From Ulota crispa (lineage: Eukaryota > Streptophyta > Bryopsida > Orthotrichales > Orthotrichaceae): a stretch of 64,000 nucleotides of DNA. Location: the NCBI GenBank assembly GCA_963920765.1, contig OY987244.1:27446358-27510357 (forward strand), given 5' to 3'. Made by a program: the position numbers and the translations under genes. Below are positions 48,848 through 59,550 of this stretch, piece by piece. The notes beneath the pieces are model-generated. The model made no database searches, was not told the origin of the DNA, and saw nothing but the letters and a program-made list of their open reading frames with translations. How positions within the stretch are numbered: the first letter of the stretch is position 1; each line of letters begins with the position of its first letter.

Positions 48848-51800
48848 TTAGATAACAAGACGATTAGCCAAATGCCATAAATGGCAGGTTAACCCTCCTA
48901 AACTGATCAAATTCAATGCAGATGAGTAGCCATGCAACGTCTTGAACTGTTGGTTGATACTGTTGAGTTTCTTCTTCTGATCCTCCATCAACTGCTTCGC
49001 ATCCAGCGGATTCACCGCATTTTCTAATCCCCTTCCTTCCTCCTTTTCCACTTTCAACCGCTCAAACATGACCTGCATCAACGCCATCATCTCAAATTAG
49101 ACCGTCAAATCAAGAGTCCCTCAGAGATGGGGGCTCACTCACATACTTCTAGATAATAACATGAACAAGACCTATCAAAGACTGCGGTGTAGTAGAATTT
49201 CAATTATGACAGTTACCAGTTGACTTCATTAAAGACGAATAGACCATACTTGGCCTTACGCGGTGTTCATTCGTTCTAATAAATGTCATTGTAAACAACA
49301 AATGCAGTATGCTGCACTCAATATGGTGACACATGATTTGTCACATTTTCTAAATCGCGCTTACCTTGGTAGCCTGTGGTTCGAGAACATAAGCGTTGGT
49401 GAGAGTCGCAGCGATCATCACAGCGAAGTTGAGCAGCTGCATCCGCTCGACGCTCTCAGCAGAAAACCAAGGGTGCAGGAGAGAGTGCAACAAAAGCAGC
49501 ACGCCCTGTCCGACGGCCATAATCCGTAAGTAGACAGGGAACATACGACTCTGCACGTATCCGAATTGTTGACGAGGGACGTGCTTGGACAAGATCATGC
49601 CTGACACAAAAGTAACCCAGAAGGCAGACCCATACACCGTGGAAAATGTAAACAGATGAAGGGCACGTGTCACGGCTAGAAGGAATCCCACAGGCTTCCT
49701 GATGAACACATCCTTCCACGACCGCAAAGAACTGCCCTCATGATGACCACCACCACCTCCAGCAAATCGTGAAAGCTCCTGCCGAGCTTCATCTGCGTAT
49801 TCTCCGCTTTGAGAGCGCTGCTCCTCATACGCCTGACCGGCATTCCTCACCCCTTCCTTCAGATTCTTTGCTCCTCGGGTGAGAATTGAGTCATCTTCTT
49901 CTTCATTACTGTGGTCGTCTTCATAGAAGGGTCGACCAGACCATGAGCGCCCATCTCGAAGAGTATCGTATGCCTGATCCTGGGTTTTATGCTTTAAAAC
50001 GCCCAGTTTCTCACCCACCGTGTGTGCAGCCCCCTTCACACTGTCAGTCATATGGTGGAATACGGTGTCGTGAAGCTTGTCACTAGGAGGCTGCCCTTTT
50101 TCTTGCGGCCACACGTACTTCACGTCTCCAATCACTACCTCTTTAGGATTGGAAACTGAGACGTGATCTCTCGGCACTTTGCCCACTCTCCTCCAGCCCA
50201 TGGTTTCCACCACGTCAGCAAGCTCATCTCCAGGTTGAACCTTCTTCCTCTCGTAATAATCTTCACCGCCGTCTCGTGCTTTCTGCTTTGATGGACCATA
50301 GTGAGCTTTGGGACTCTCTTGACGTCGGCCGGGGATGTAACTTCGTGCATCGTCGTAATAATCTCCTGCTCTATCTCTGGCACCTCTGTATGCATACCTC
50401 ACTCTGTCCTTGATCCCATGGTCGTAGAAATCTTCAGCTTCCTCTTTTGCTGCATCATAATATCTGGAAGCAGGATCTCTAACATTTCTGCCTCTTCTAC
50501 CTCGGTAGTAATCACTAGGTCCGTCATAATAGTCTCGTGCTCTCCTGTAACGCCGCCCCGCCTCGTCGTAGTAATCCCGGGCTACGTCTCTCCCGGAATC
50601 GTACCTATCCTCTGCCCAATCTCTCCCTTCGTCATAGTACTGCCCTGAGGAATCTCTTGCACCATCGTACACTTGCTTGGCTTTGTCGGCCGCCGTGTCG
50701 GCTGCATTACTGGCTTTCTCCTTCACAGACGCTGCAGCGTCACCCTTCCCATCGTTGTATACATAGCCAACTCCTTGACCAACGAGAGGGAGATAGGATC
50801 CAGCCTCATGTGCTCGTGCCCGTATGCACTCCGCAGTGTAACAAGCTGCCTCTTTCACCTTCCCTAGAATTCCGTGCCCTGCCTCTTTCGTAATCTCTCC
50901 CGTTTCCTTCACCTTTTCAGCTGCATCAATGGCTGTCCCCTTGCTCTTGTCCGCTGCTAAGTTCACACTGTCAACCACGTTATCATGCGCGTCGTTAAGC
51001 TTATCTTTCGCATCCCCAAGCTTTCCATACGTTTTCTCCTTTGCTGACCCCAACTTCTCAGACGCAGCATCGTATGTGTCCTCAACGCCCTCTTTCGCCT
51101 TCGACGCAGTCTGCAATGAATCAAACGTAAATAAGTCTTCTAAATATTCACTATTATGTGAGCATATTTTGTTCACCCTTAAGTATCCAATGAACCAAAA
51201 CGATCGCTTCAACTTACATAAAAGTGGATGAGGCTTCAACGTAGGGGATTAATACATACCAAAAGACAGAAAATATAACTTGCATTAGTGCAAGAATGGG
51301 ATATGTCTAGAAAATTACTGTAATCGACTATTACCTTGGGCTGTCCAGTTCTAGCTAGAAAAAAACTACCTTGGCAGGCTAAACCGGTTCACAAAAACCT
51401 TACAATCCTCAGTTAGTGTTAAGTTTCGACTTCAAGGCACTAAGCACAAGTTATTATCAGAAATACAGTGCAAAAAGAGGAGTAAGAATGCGCGCTCACC
51501 CTCCGAGTTGCATACTCTGCCTTGTGTCCCGCCGCAGCAGCAGCATCTTTCACGTCAGTTGCTTTGTTATATGCCGTGTGAGCACCATCTTCTATCCTTC
51601 CCTCAGCTGCGACAGCGGCATCCTTAACAGTTTCCACCGGTTGCGTAACTCTGTCACCTACATAATTCCCTGCACAGCCAATATACACAGCGTTTCAAAT
51701 CTCTTGAAATAATGCTATTTTCCATATGAAAAAACACACAATAACATTCGAACGTAAATGATGCATGTCGGTACAGAGGAACGTCGCAGTTACTGAATTC

Positions 51801-52691
51801 ATGTGCTCTCAAAGAGAGCACATCCCTCACTTACTTTAATAATCCCAAGGAGCACAAAATTTCGAATTACTACCATAATTAAATATTTGCTAACCGGTTC
51901 AAAGCTTTAAGTGCGTCATCAATGTCATGTTTACTATACCAAGACTGTGACGACTAATATTCTCAAGAATGTCATCACCAGTGATCAGGCTCAACGCAGT
52001 ACTCGGAATAGTGACAGAAGATTTTGCTATGAGCTCACGATTGGCATCTCTCAACATTACCAAACTCAACTTTCAACATTTACCACTGCTAATATTAACC
52101 ACCTGTATGGCCCCGAAACTAAAGAAATTTTCCAAGTTACTTGCTCAAAAAAATGCTAAAAGAGCATAAGTCCTAACGCGATCGTCCAGAGGTTTAAAAA
52201 TGTAACGAAATGTCTGGAAACCTTGTAAGAAATGTAGAAAGGAAGAAAGGTGACCGACTCTTTCAAGCATAATGACTGGGAGACAAAGAAGCACAACACA
52301 GGCGTCATTGAGAGGGGATTGCTCCTATACCAGTCTCCGCCGCTTTCCCCACCGCAGCGTCTCGCAGTTGAGCACTCGCCTCCTGAAACGCTTCCCTGGC
52401 CTCAGCTGCTTTCTCCTTCGCCGCTGCAAGATGATCTTCCGGCTTCGGTGGTGTCCACCGAAACCACCCGAGCCCTTTCTCAACAGGTCTCGTCACTCCC
52501 TCCACTATCGTCTCCTTCGCCGCTCCCACCGTCTCCTCCGCCTTCAAAAACGTGCCCTGCGCCGCCTCCTTCACGGCTTGCAACGGACTCTCCGCTTCCT
52601 CCGGCGACCTCACCAGCATAGGCTCCGGCGACAACACCATCACCGATCCCAGCGACGACAGGAGCATCGCCAATGCCACAACGTTCATCAT
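48848..52691 (-). CDS. LEA-like protein with C-terminal TMEM205-like (DUF4149) membrane domain
   Basis: Four exons on the minus strand join in frame: 52691-52331, 51669-51500, 51110-49365 and 49072-48848, giving 833 residues. The start is the first ATG of MMNVVALAMLLSSLGSVMVL, a likely signal peptide or anchor. Residues about 30-320 are Ala/Lys/Glu-rich, LEA-like amphipathic repeats (AKEKAAEAREAF, SAKEKTYGKLGDAKDKLNDA). About 325-439 is rich in Tyr, Asp and Arg (repeated RDYYD). About 652-833 is the TMEM205-like domain with hydrophobic helices and the motifs TRALHLFTFSTVYGSAFWV, QSRMFPVYL and NAYVLEPQATK. Arabidopsis At1g72100 has this architecture. LEA proteins protect cells during drying; the membrane domain's role is unknown. 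The protein is longer than I recall for angiosperm relatives (about 480 aa). Confidence 0.9.
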
Positions 52692-53147
52692 CGTATCCCA
52701 CTCTCTTACTAACCCTAAATGAACCAAAATGAACCAAAAATGCACCAAAAGGGCAATAAAAATGTACTGAAAGTGGATAGAAAGGCTACAGAATAGGTAA
52801 GAGTTAGGACTAAAAGTAAAACTCTTGCACCATCGCCATCTCTGCGTTTCGAAGGTTTGCAAGAAAAGGAAATGGGAGATCAAGAACAGGGGGTTCAAAA
52901 AGGGGGAGCGAAGGAGCATGGGGATGGCGGGAGCTGCATGCGGGTCAGGCCAAGGGGTTGCAGTGCTCAGGAACTGACAAGTGGCAGCAGAGGCTGGGAG
53001 GACCTATAGGAGCGCAGCTGCGACGGGTTTCGGTTGAAAGGGCCTGCGTTGTTTGACACGTCCGTGCTTGCCATTTGGAGAGGCGTGTTGAACGGCGCGC
53101 GCTTCCGGGGGTTGGAGGTTATCGCGTGGTTTGGATGGGGAGGGACG

Positions 53148-53187
53148 GGGCGCGATTGGGCGCGAATGGGCGCGAATGGGCGCGTAA
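53148..53187. promoter_or_regulatory. Tandem 10-bp GGGCGCGAAT units upstream of the LEA gene
   Basis: Four 10-bp units (gggcgcgatt, gggcgcgaat twice, gggcgcgtaa) lie about 460-500 bp before the LEA start codon. On the minus strand the two perfect units contain ATTCGCGC, which fits the plant E2F consensus WTTSSCSS. The function is inferred from the motif only. Confidence 0.4.
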
Positions 53188-53296
53188 TTCGACTCGGTGG
53201 GTCAGGCACTCAGGCTGGTGCCGCTTCAAAGGTTTTTAAAAATGTGTCTGAGCTGCAGATTGTGGGCGACGGACACCTGGCTCGATTATTTCGTGA

Positions 53297-53304
53297 ACAC
53301 GTGG
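53297..53304. promoter_or_regulatory. G-box/ABRE (ACACGTGG) upstream of the LEA gene
   Basis: ACACGTGG, with a palindromic CACGTG core, lies about 610 bp upstream of the LEA start codon; a weaker GACACGTCC is near 53055. ABRE-type motifs are common in ABA- and desiccation-induced LEA promoters, which suits the neighbouring gene. Confidence 0.45.
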
Positions 53305-53409
53305 TGCTTTGGATTGCACGTTTGGGAGCGCTGGCGAACGCTTGTGAACTTCCCAATTTACGGACTTGAAGTTAGAGCCGGAAATCCCAAACGCGATCTT
53401 CGTAATTAA

Positions 53410-53812
53410 CACTTAAAGATGTTGCCTACCAAAAGTGATGTTGATTGTATTCATACAAGGATTATTTAGGGCATCCTTCCATGCAAGGGGTGGCCGGTCA
53501 AATTAAAAATATTTGACCAATAATCGGTCGGATGAAGTTCCGATATTTTTAAAACCCCGTCCAATCAATTATCGGTGGGGTATTTTTAGTTTGACCGGCC
53601 ACCTCCCTTTGCATGAAAGGATGTCCTTAGTACTTGAAGAAATGACTCTCTCACAAATGCCAAAAATTCTCTAAACTTTTTCTAATTGATGGGGTAGTGT
53701 GTTTGTGACTTGGCTTAAAATTTACGGTTCCAATAGGATTCACGGGCTACCCAAATATCCCGCCATCCATATACAACACAAGAGAGCGTATACAATACAA
53801 CAACATCCTTTA
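53410..53812. repeat. Dispersed repeat matching 37829-38063, carrying an inserted MITE
   Basis: Both flanks of the inner MITE align with the repeat in intron 5 of methyltransferase copy 2 (aagatgttgcctaccaaaag at the left; ctacccaaatatccc and gagagcgtatacaatac at the right). Confidence 0.75.
53469..53626. mobile_element. 158-bp PIF/Harbinger-type MITE with TTA duplication
   Basis: The ends GGGCATCCTTCCATGCAA and (reversed) GGACATCCTTTCATGCAA are flanked by TTA at 53466-53468 and 53627-53629. The arms share ggtggccggtcaaa. The related repeat at 37.9 kb reads straight through (catttagtacttg), confirming the insertion and its 3-bp duplication. Confidence 0.9.
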
Positions 53813-53814
53813 GG

Positions 53815-56800
53815 GGGGATAAACTTCCATGCTACATCAAAACTGGTGATTGGGGTTATTTTTACTTTGTAAAATTAATGCTCTTGAAATTTTTGAAAGT
53901 GTCTTATTCCTTGCAAGAAAAACAATGGAACATTATTTACAATTTTTCATTATATTTTTTTCAAGCACATTTTCATGCATGGTTTTAGAGTTCCTTTGTC
54001 GTCAATGTTGTTAGTGTTAATTGTATAAACCTTATTGTTGCTTAGAAAACAAAGTTGTTAATACTCTTGATTAAAATTTTCAAGTTGATTTCTAGAATGT
54101 TAATGAAAAACTAATATAGGATCATTGCAAGAGGAGATTCAAATGAATTCCAAATAAACATGTGAGCATGGTTTCTGTTATTAAACTCTTTGATTCTTGG
54201 TACTTCTTGGTGGCAATTGAAAAGAGACCTTAAATTTTCCTAGCATGTAATTACTAAACAAGTTGCTAATTTCTATTGCATTAACTATGTGTATGTTGAA
54301 GATTCAATTTAGGTGCTTATGTTTGAAATGTGTTTATTTTAGACCTTTGTCTAAATAAGACAATTTTACATAAAAATTATAAAGAATTATACTTATCTTA
54401 ATCAACTTTACCTAATTTGTTGTCGTGACTTGAAAATGCATTAGTGGTGTTTATTTTCAACATTGTTAAAAATATAAATAACATATTTCATATCAAAATG
54501 AGAATGATTGCAACACATAAAAGTATGAGATGGACAAGGGAGTTGAAGGTGTTGGTCATATAAACACTATCATACGTAACCATTGAATGGACTAGTTCAT
54601 TCATGCAATGTTGTGTTCATTGATCAAGCCAACAGACATAATATTGGCCAATTAGGTTACTAATTGACTTATATTGGTTACTTTCCTTGTATCCATGTGA
54701 AAGATCATAAATTATAAATTAATTCTCTGATGGCAGTATGATTTGCATATTTGTATGAATAAGTATTAGTTCTCTTCAAACATATTGCAAATGCTCACAT
54801 GGTTGAGCTACGTGAAAGAGGATGTTGAACTTGAGAGCTCAAAATGAATCAGAGTCAAGATACAAGAAGAAATGTACTTAAAGTTGAAGTTGGCCAAATA
54901 ACAAACCTGAGCTAGAGATAAGAGTTTGGAAAAAAAAAACACAAGGGAGTAGATAGAACAAAGGAATTGTCTTTAGATCTACTCCCTCTATCCCTCTAAA
55001 AATGTCTAAAAAGCTTCCTTGTGAAGTAATAATTGTGTTTTTAATCTTTGTGCTAGTGACACATGCATTCTAGAATCAGTACACCATTCATCACATGTAA
55101 GTAAACTCTCTACCTTTGATGTTGTCATTTAGGCACCCAAATTCCATGCAAAAAGTACCATATTTGTGCATGTTGCCAGCTCCTTATTATTAATGATTTA
55201 AATATTAATAGCAACAATGGCACCTCATATGGGCAAAGCCAAGCTTGCTAGGAGAGGAATATTCTCTAATCACTTAACTTGCCCCCATGAGATCATTGAA
55301 CATGGCAAATGCTTTCTCAATATTTGAAATCAACAAAAGGGAGCTTTTTGTGGTACAAGAAATGTGTATAATTTGGAGCTTTTTAGAGGGACAGAGGAAG
55401 TATTTGCTTTCTTGTACATGTATGGAAGATTGCTACTACCACTTGCATAAGAGACAATTCACAATCAACTCCATGTTTCAACTTTGCAAGTCTATTTTAA
55501 TGTCACTTCTCAACTTTGTGAGTTGCAAAGTGCAAAAAGAGGCACACAAAAAAGACTTGAACAATTCAAACAAAAAAATTGTTTGGATTTGGCTCCCAAA
55601 TTGGATCTCTATTCGTGGGTGCAACCAATTGCTAACAAAGATTCACTTTGTTGATGCTTACTACTTCTAAAAATTATTGTCATGTTGACATTTATAAGGG
55701 AATTGAGCCTTGGGACATAGTGTGAAGTTATAAATTCTAATTATTAGATTTTCATTACATCATTTAAGTTTCCAATGAAACTTGAAACATGGGATAAAAT
55801 GAAAAAACATTTTGCAAGAAATAGTCATATTCTTTTACTAAGTAACATATAATACACATACTAGCCTCTGCTCAAGTACATAAACATTGATTTCTAGAAT
55901 ATAGAAAGAAGAACATCTAAACTAATGAGTCAATTTTTGAGATTGGAAAAATTGTAAGTAAATTAGGATTTTAGAAAAACTATAATAGAAATATGCATTA
56001 AATATTTGAGTGCCTGCTTTTAGTGTAATTGCACTTAAGTGATGCTTTGAAGGACTTTTAGAAGTATGATATATGTATTCTTTAGTCTTCATGCTTTCAA
56101 CCTGAAAATGACAGTTTTAAAATTCTGTCAATTAGAGATCATTGCATTGACTTGATCTAGCCCTTGAAGGACTAAACAACATTTTTTTGGCAACATAGCA
56201 ATATTGGGAAAGTAATTATTTATAAAAGAATGAATACATTTCCATGGAAAATTTAGAGGATGTGTGTTTAAGAAGTAGCATTTTGATGCAACCATTCCAA
56301 ATCATTTCAATTTGTACAAAAAAGTTATTATGGAATACATAGTTTTGCTTGCTTGTCAGGCAAGATGGGCAAATTTTTTTTTACACTACAAGTGAAATTT
56401 TGGGATCTTGACCAAAGGTTGAGGGGTAACATTATTTTTTGTTAGACCATGACCCAACCTCATTGCACAAAGGCAATTGTTTTTGCTACTACCCTTTACG
56501 TCACCTTTGTTGGAAGTGGCCCTATGTTCATCAAGCTTGTCAAAGTCACAATTTTTGGTTGATTTCCTTTTTGCTTTTCCTTCCTTTGAAGCTAGCTAAA
56601 ATCTAAACCTCTCCCCTTCAGATTTTGAAAAGTTTTTGTATGTGGGAGTTAAAAATTGTTGAAAAAACAACTTTGTATGAGAATTTTCTTGAAGCAAGTT
56701 TTCTATACTTTTTTTAGTATGTATTCCCAATTCAAAATGTTATGAATTTTTTTAAGCATATGACCAACTCAATTACAAAAGTCAATTTGAAAAAGTACAA

Positions 56801-57138
56801 GCACAAAAGTGATATTAATTGGTGCAAAAGCCTCCTCAGATTTGAACTACCCAAAATTTGAATGTCCCAATTAAAAAATATTTCTCACTTCAAAACTTAT
56901 AAACTCACAATTTGTGTGGCAAATGTCTTTCATATTTTTGCTATAAGATAATGAAGTAATCTACTAATAGATCTTCTGGTAAATTGCACCAAGATTGCAT
57001 TTGTCATTTATTTTTACTTTTGCTATCAAAATGACTTATTCTAGGTGTTTTTTAGGTGAACAAACAAGAAATGGCAAAAAAAATTAAAATAGTATGAAAT
57101 AACATTTTTTGAGCAACTTCAAATATTCATTTGTAGTA
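53815..57138. other. No gene recognised
   Basis: About 3.3 kb of AT-rich DNA. The longest frame (55287-55670, 127 codons) has a composition expected from AT-rich noise and no recognisable domain. No clear element boundaries. Confidence 0.5.
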
Positions 57139-57298
57139 TAAGGTATGTACACCCATAAGCGTCAGTGTCCCCATAATCGTCACCTCTGAAAATCTTGGAA
57201 AATTTGTGGAAGTGGATAGATGTAATGAGAAGGATGTACAACATGTGAATATGAAATCTTGAAAGTGGTTATGGGTGCAATGGCAGTTTGCTCTTTAA

Positions 57299-57523
57299 CC
57301 CATAAACATCCATAGGGAACCATATGTATGCTGATGTATGATTGTCTTTTGCTACCAATAAAAACTTTGAATTTGGGATCTCAAGTAGCTCACTAGAACA
57401 GTATTGATCTATTCTTCAACTTCTTTGTTGGTCTCAAATGTAGTAGAGGTGTGGATTGATTCCAAATACAAGAAAAATATCCCATATCGTACTAGTCGCA
57501 AAGGGCTTCTCAGACGTTTAAGG
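57299..57523. mobile_element. TTAA-flanked MITE, short subfamily, copy D
   Basis: A 225-bp element with ends CCCATAAACATC and (reversed) CCTTAAACGTCTG, between TTAA at 57295-57298 and 57524-57527. The related copy at 10016 has a single TTAA at the same place, so exactly the element plus one TTAA was gained. It shares internal words with 22082-22303. Confidence 0.8.
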
Positions 57524-57550
57524 TTAAAAATTCACAACTTATTCTCATAG

Positions 57551-57925
57551 TCTATATTAATAATAGGCTTGGTTCTATTAGTTGGGTAGTTGGGTGTCTG
57601 TAATAGAATAAAATCTCTATTAGTTGGGTAGTTGGGTGTTGCTCCAAGAAGATTAAGTGGCGATTATGTGACGGTTATTCTTATTTCTATGGTTATGTGG
57701 CGGTTATGGTCATCCTTGGGGATGGGGTATACACGGGAATAGGGGGTGGACGCTTAGAGAAGGAGGCAAAGCGCGTAGGTAAGCATAGTACAAGTAAGCT
57801 CATTGTAATGAAAAGGAGAAGAAGCCTGAAGAAGGTGATTATGAGGAAGGTCATGTTAATATTTTTGCAAGGACCCCTCCCGTGATGGCCCTCCGCCGGA
57901 ACAACGAATACAAGGGGTCCACTAG
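57551..57925 (+). mobile_element. Short Helitron-like element
   Basis: It begins TCTATATTAATAATAGG and ends CTAG, matching the 5' TC and 3' CTRR termini of Helitrons, with no inverted ends and no target duplication. A stem GGACCCCT / AGGGGTCC lies just before the 3' end, though with a long loop (about 33 nt). The empty site near 10036 places the insertion exactly here. A TATTAGTTGGGTAGTTGGGT unit is duplicated inside. No Rep/helicase is encoded, so it is non-autonomous. Confidence 0.65.
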
Positions 57926-58066
57926 CATCCAAATAATACATTCAAAAGTGCAAACTCATTATTTTTCTGTTCCTAATAGGATCGTATAATTTGCTAGCTG
58001 TTTATTGGTTTTGAATAAGAGTTTTGTTAGAAATCGTCAAAATGTAAGGAAGTCGAGTCTCTGTTT

Positions 58067-58138
58067 TACCAGAGCGAGGTTTCGATCCTCAGACATGTGG
58101 GTTACGGGCCCACCACGCTTCCGCTGCGCCACTCTGAT
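58067..58138 (-). tRNA. Initiator-tRNA-Met-like gene with anticodon CGT instead of CAT
   Basis: The minus strand folds into a complete 72-nt cloverleaf: acceptor ATCAGAG/CTCTGGT (one T-G pair), D stem GCGC/GCGT, anticodon stem GTGGG/CCCAC with the loop CCCGTAA, T stem TGAGG/CCTCG with the loop ATCGAAA, then A73. The A1-T72 pair, the three G-C pairs beside the anticodon loop and A54 are eukaryotic initiator features. The plant initiator, as I remember it, has the loop CCCATAA; here the middle anticodon base is G. The internal A and B boxes are intact, and a TTTT run lies about 25 nt downstream. It may be a mutated pseudogene. Confidence 0.8.
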
Positions 58139-58511
58139 GCATGCACTGTCGATATACTGAAAAGCGTACATGAATAGCTTTTAAAAATAAAAGGCTCACC
58201 TTCGTCTTTAGTTCATTCATATTAGCAAAATTCGCTAAGTTTGTATATACTAATATTTTTACACCTGAAAAATATGACGAAATTTTGTGACGAAACTGAG
58301 AGTCCCACGTTATTGAGTATTGAGATCCCTGCTAGTGAACTTATAATATTAAAACAAGTAGATGAAACTGTGACTGCTAGGACGAAAGTTAATGGCAACC
58401 TGATGCAGTAATAATATGTGATGCCAAGAAAGAATCAATTAGAAAGCCTACTTCAATTTTCTTCGATAAGATACTTCAGAAGAGTGATCGATGCAGAATC
58501 GAGTTAGTCTA

Positions 58512-58769
58512 AGGTAGTGTGCTCTAATTCAATGTGGTGCTCTAGAACGGAGCACTTCTAGGAATGGCTAATATTGTTCCTTCAAATATCTTTTATTGTC
58601 ATTGATGAGTTAATGGACTTAGCAAGTTAACCACCTAACTCATTAATGATAATAGATATTTGAAGGAACAATATTAACCATTCCTAAAAGTGCTCCAGTT
58701 TAGAGCATCGCACCAATTCCTAAAAGTGCTCCGTTTTAGAGCACCCCACTGAATTAGAGCACACTACCT
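58512..58769. mobile_element. Mariner/Stowaway-like palindromic MITE, AGGTAGTGTG family, copy 2
   Basis: A 258-bp palindrome with ends AGGTAGTGTGCTCTAATTCA and its complement, flanked by TA at 58510-58511 and 58770-58771. The right arm holds an extra duplicated block (attcctaaaagtgctcc twice). It is related to 41822-42050. Confidence 0.88.
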
Positions 58770-58771
58770 TA

Positions 58772-59550
58772 GTGCTAGCCATTTTATCTAAGAATTCTTT
58801 TCTTATTTTTCTTATTGCATCCACCGTTAAGTTAGAATCCAATCATTTGAAAACAGCACACTTCAGCGACAGAGAGGGTGTCAGGGTACCCACATGCTTT
58901 TGGAGTCAATACAAAGTGGACACGAGAGTATATTCCGGAATCCACAATTAACTAGCCAAATGCACAAAGTGGACAGAAGCGTACACCTCATTACCGCTAG
59001 AAGCCAAAGCAGTACCATAAATGGAGCAGCTAGTGGCAAACAAATCGTAATGACGTTTCTACTTGCTATGGATCGCTCTACAAACTTGACTGCTTACTGA
59101 TTAGCATCGGAATTCTAGTTTTGGAATTAATCTGAGTTCTCCTAAATTCTGGATCCTAACCACTATACTAATCATGTGCAATAATTGATAGAGTCCCGGA
59201 TCAAACCAGGCAAGGACATGAGCTGGGAAACACCTTAAACCCACGGCAGTGGTTAGATGAACAGCAGTGTTGCAAAAAATTGGAAACATCCTGTTGTGCG
59301 GTATCTCAAGATAAATAATCTGTAACCATTTGTATATATTAGTATATACAGCTAAAGAAACATTGTGTGTCCAGGATGGTGGAAGTGAAATCCACGCCCA
59401 TGAGAAAGTTTGAAACAAAATTTGTCTGGAATTCCTAACATGTGTCCAGAATCTAGTGCAGACTGCAAACATGCTGATAACATAGTGAATACTCAAATTC
59501 CGGAGGGGAACTATAGGACCACACAGCAAATGTACAAAAGCGGGTAACAA
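58772..59550 (-). other. Probable 3' UTR and flank of the CDKF-like gene
   Basis: This lies directly downstream of the kinase stop codon on the minus strand. The overlapping frames have no recognisable domain. Confidence 0.4.

Larger units (their letters stand above)
57141..57999. mobile_element. Truncated mariner-like AGGTAGGAACACCC-family copy with two nested insertions
   Basis: It starts AGGTATGTACACCCATAAGC after TA at 57139-57140 and aligns with 9863-10115 (tcttggaaaatttgtgga, ttatgggtgcaatggcag, attcacaacttattctca, tttttctgttcctaatagga). The right terminus present at 10176 is missing. Two stretches, 57299-57523 and 57551-57925, are absent from the 9.9-kb copy. Confidence 0.85.

Noticed and set aside
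52305..52919. 204-codon frame starting at 52919 as the LEA start
   Set aside because: Its first 76 residues are low-complexity leader translation. The ATG at 52691 starts a proper hydrophobic N-terminus and fits known family starts.
55287..55670. 127-codon ORF as a hypothetical gene
   Set aside because: AT-driven composition, no domain, no neighbouring exons and no promoter-like features.
59101..59550. 149-codon minus-strand ORF just after the kinase stop
   Set aside because: No motif and no start context; it most likely lies in the kinase 3' UTR.
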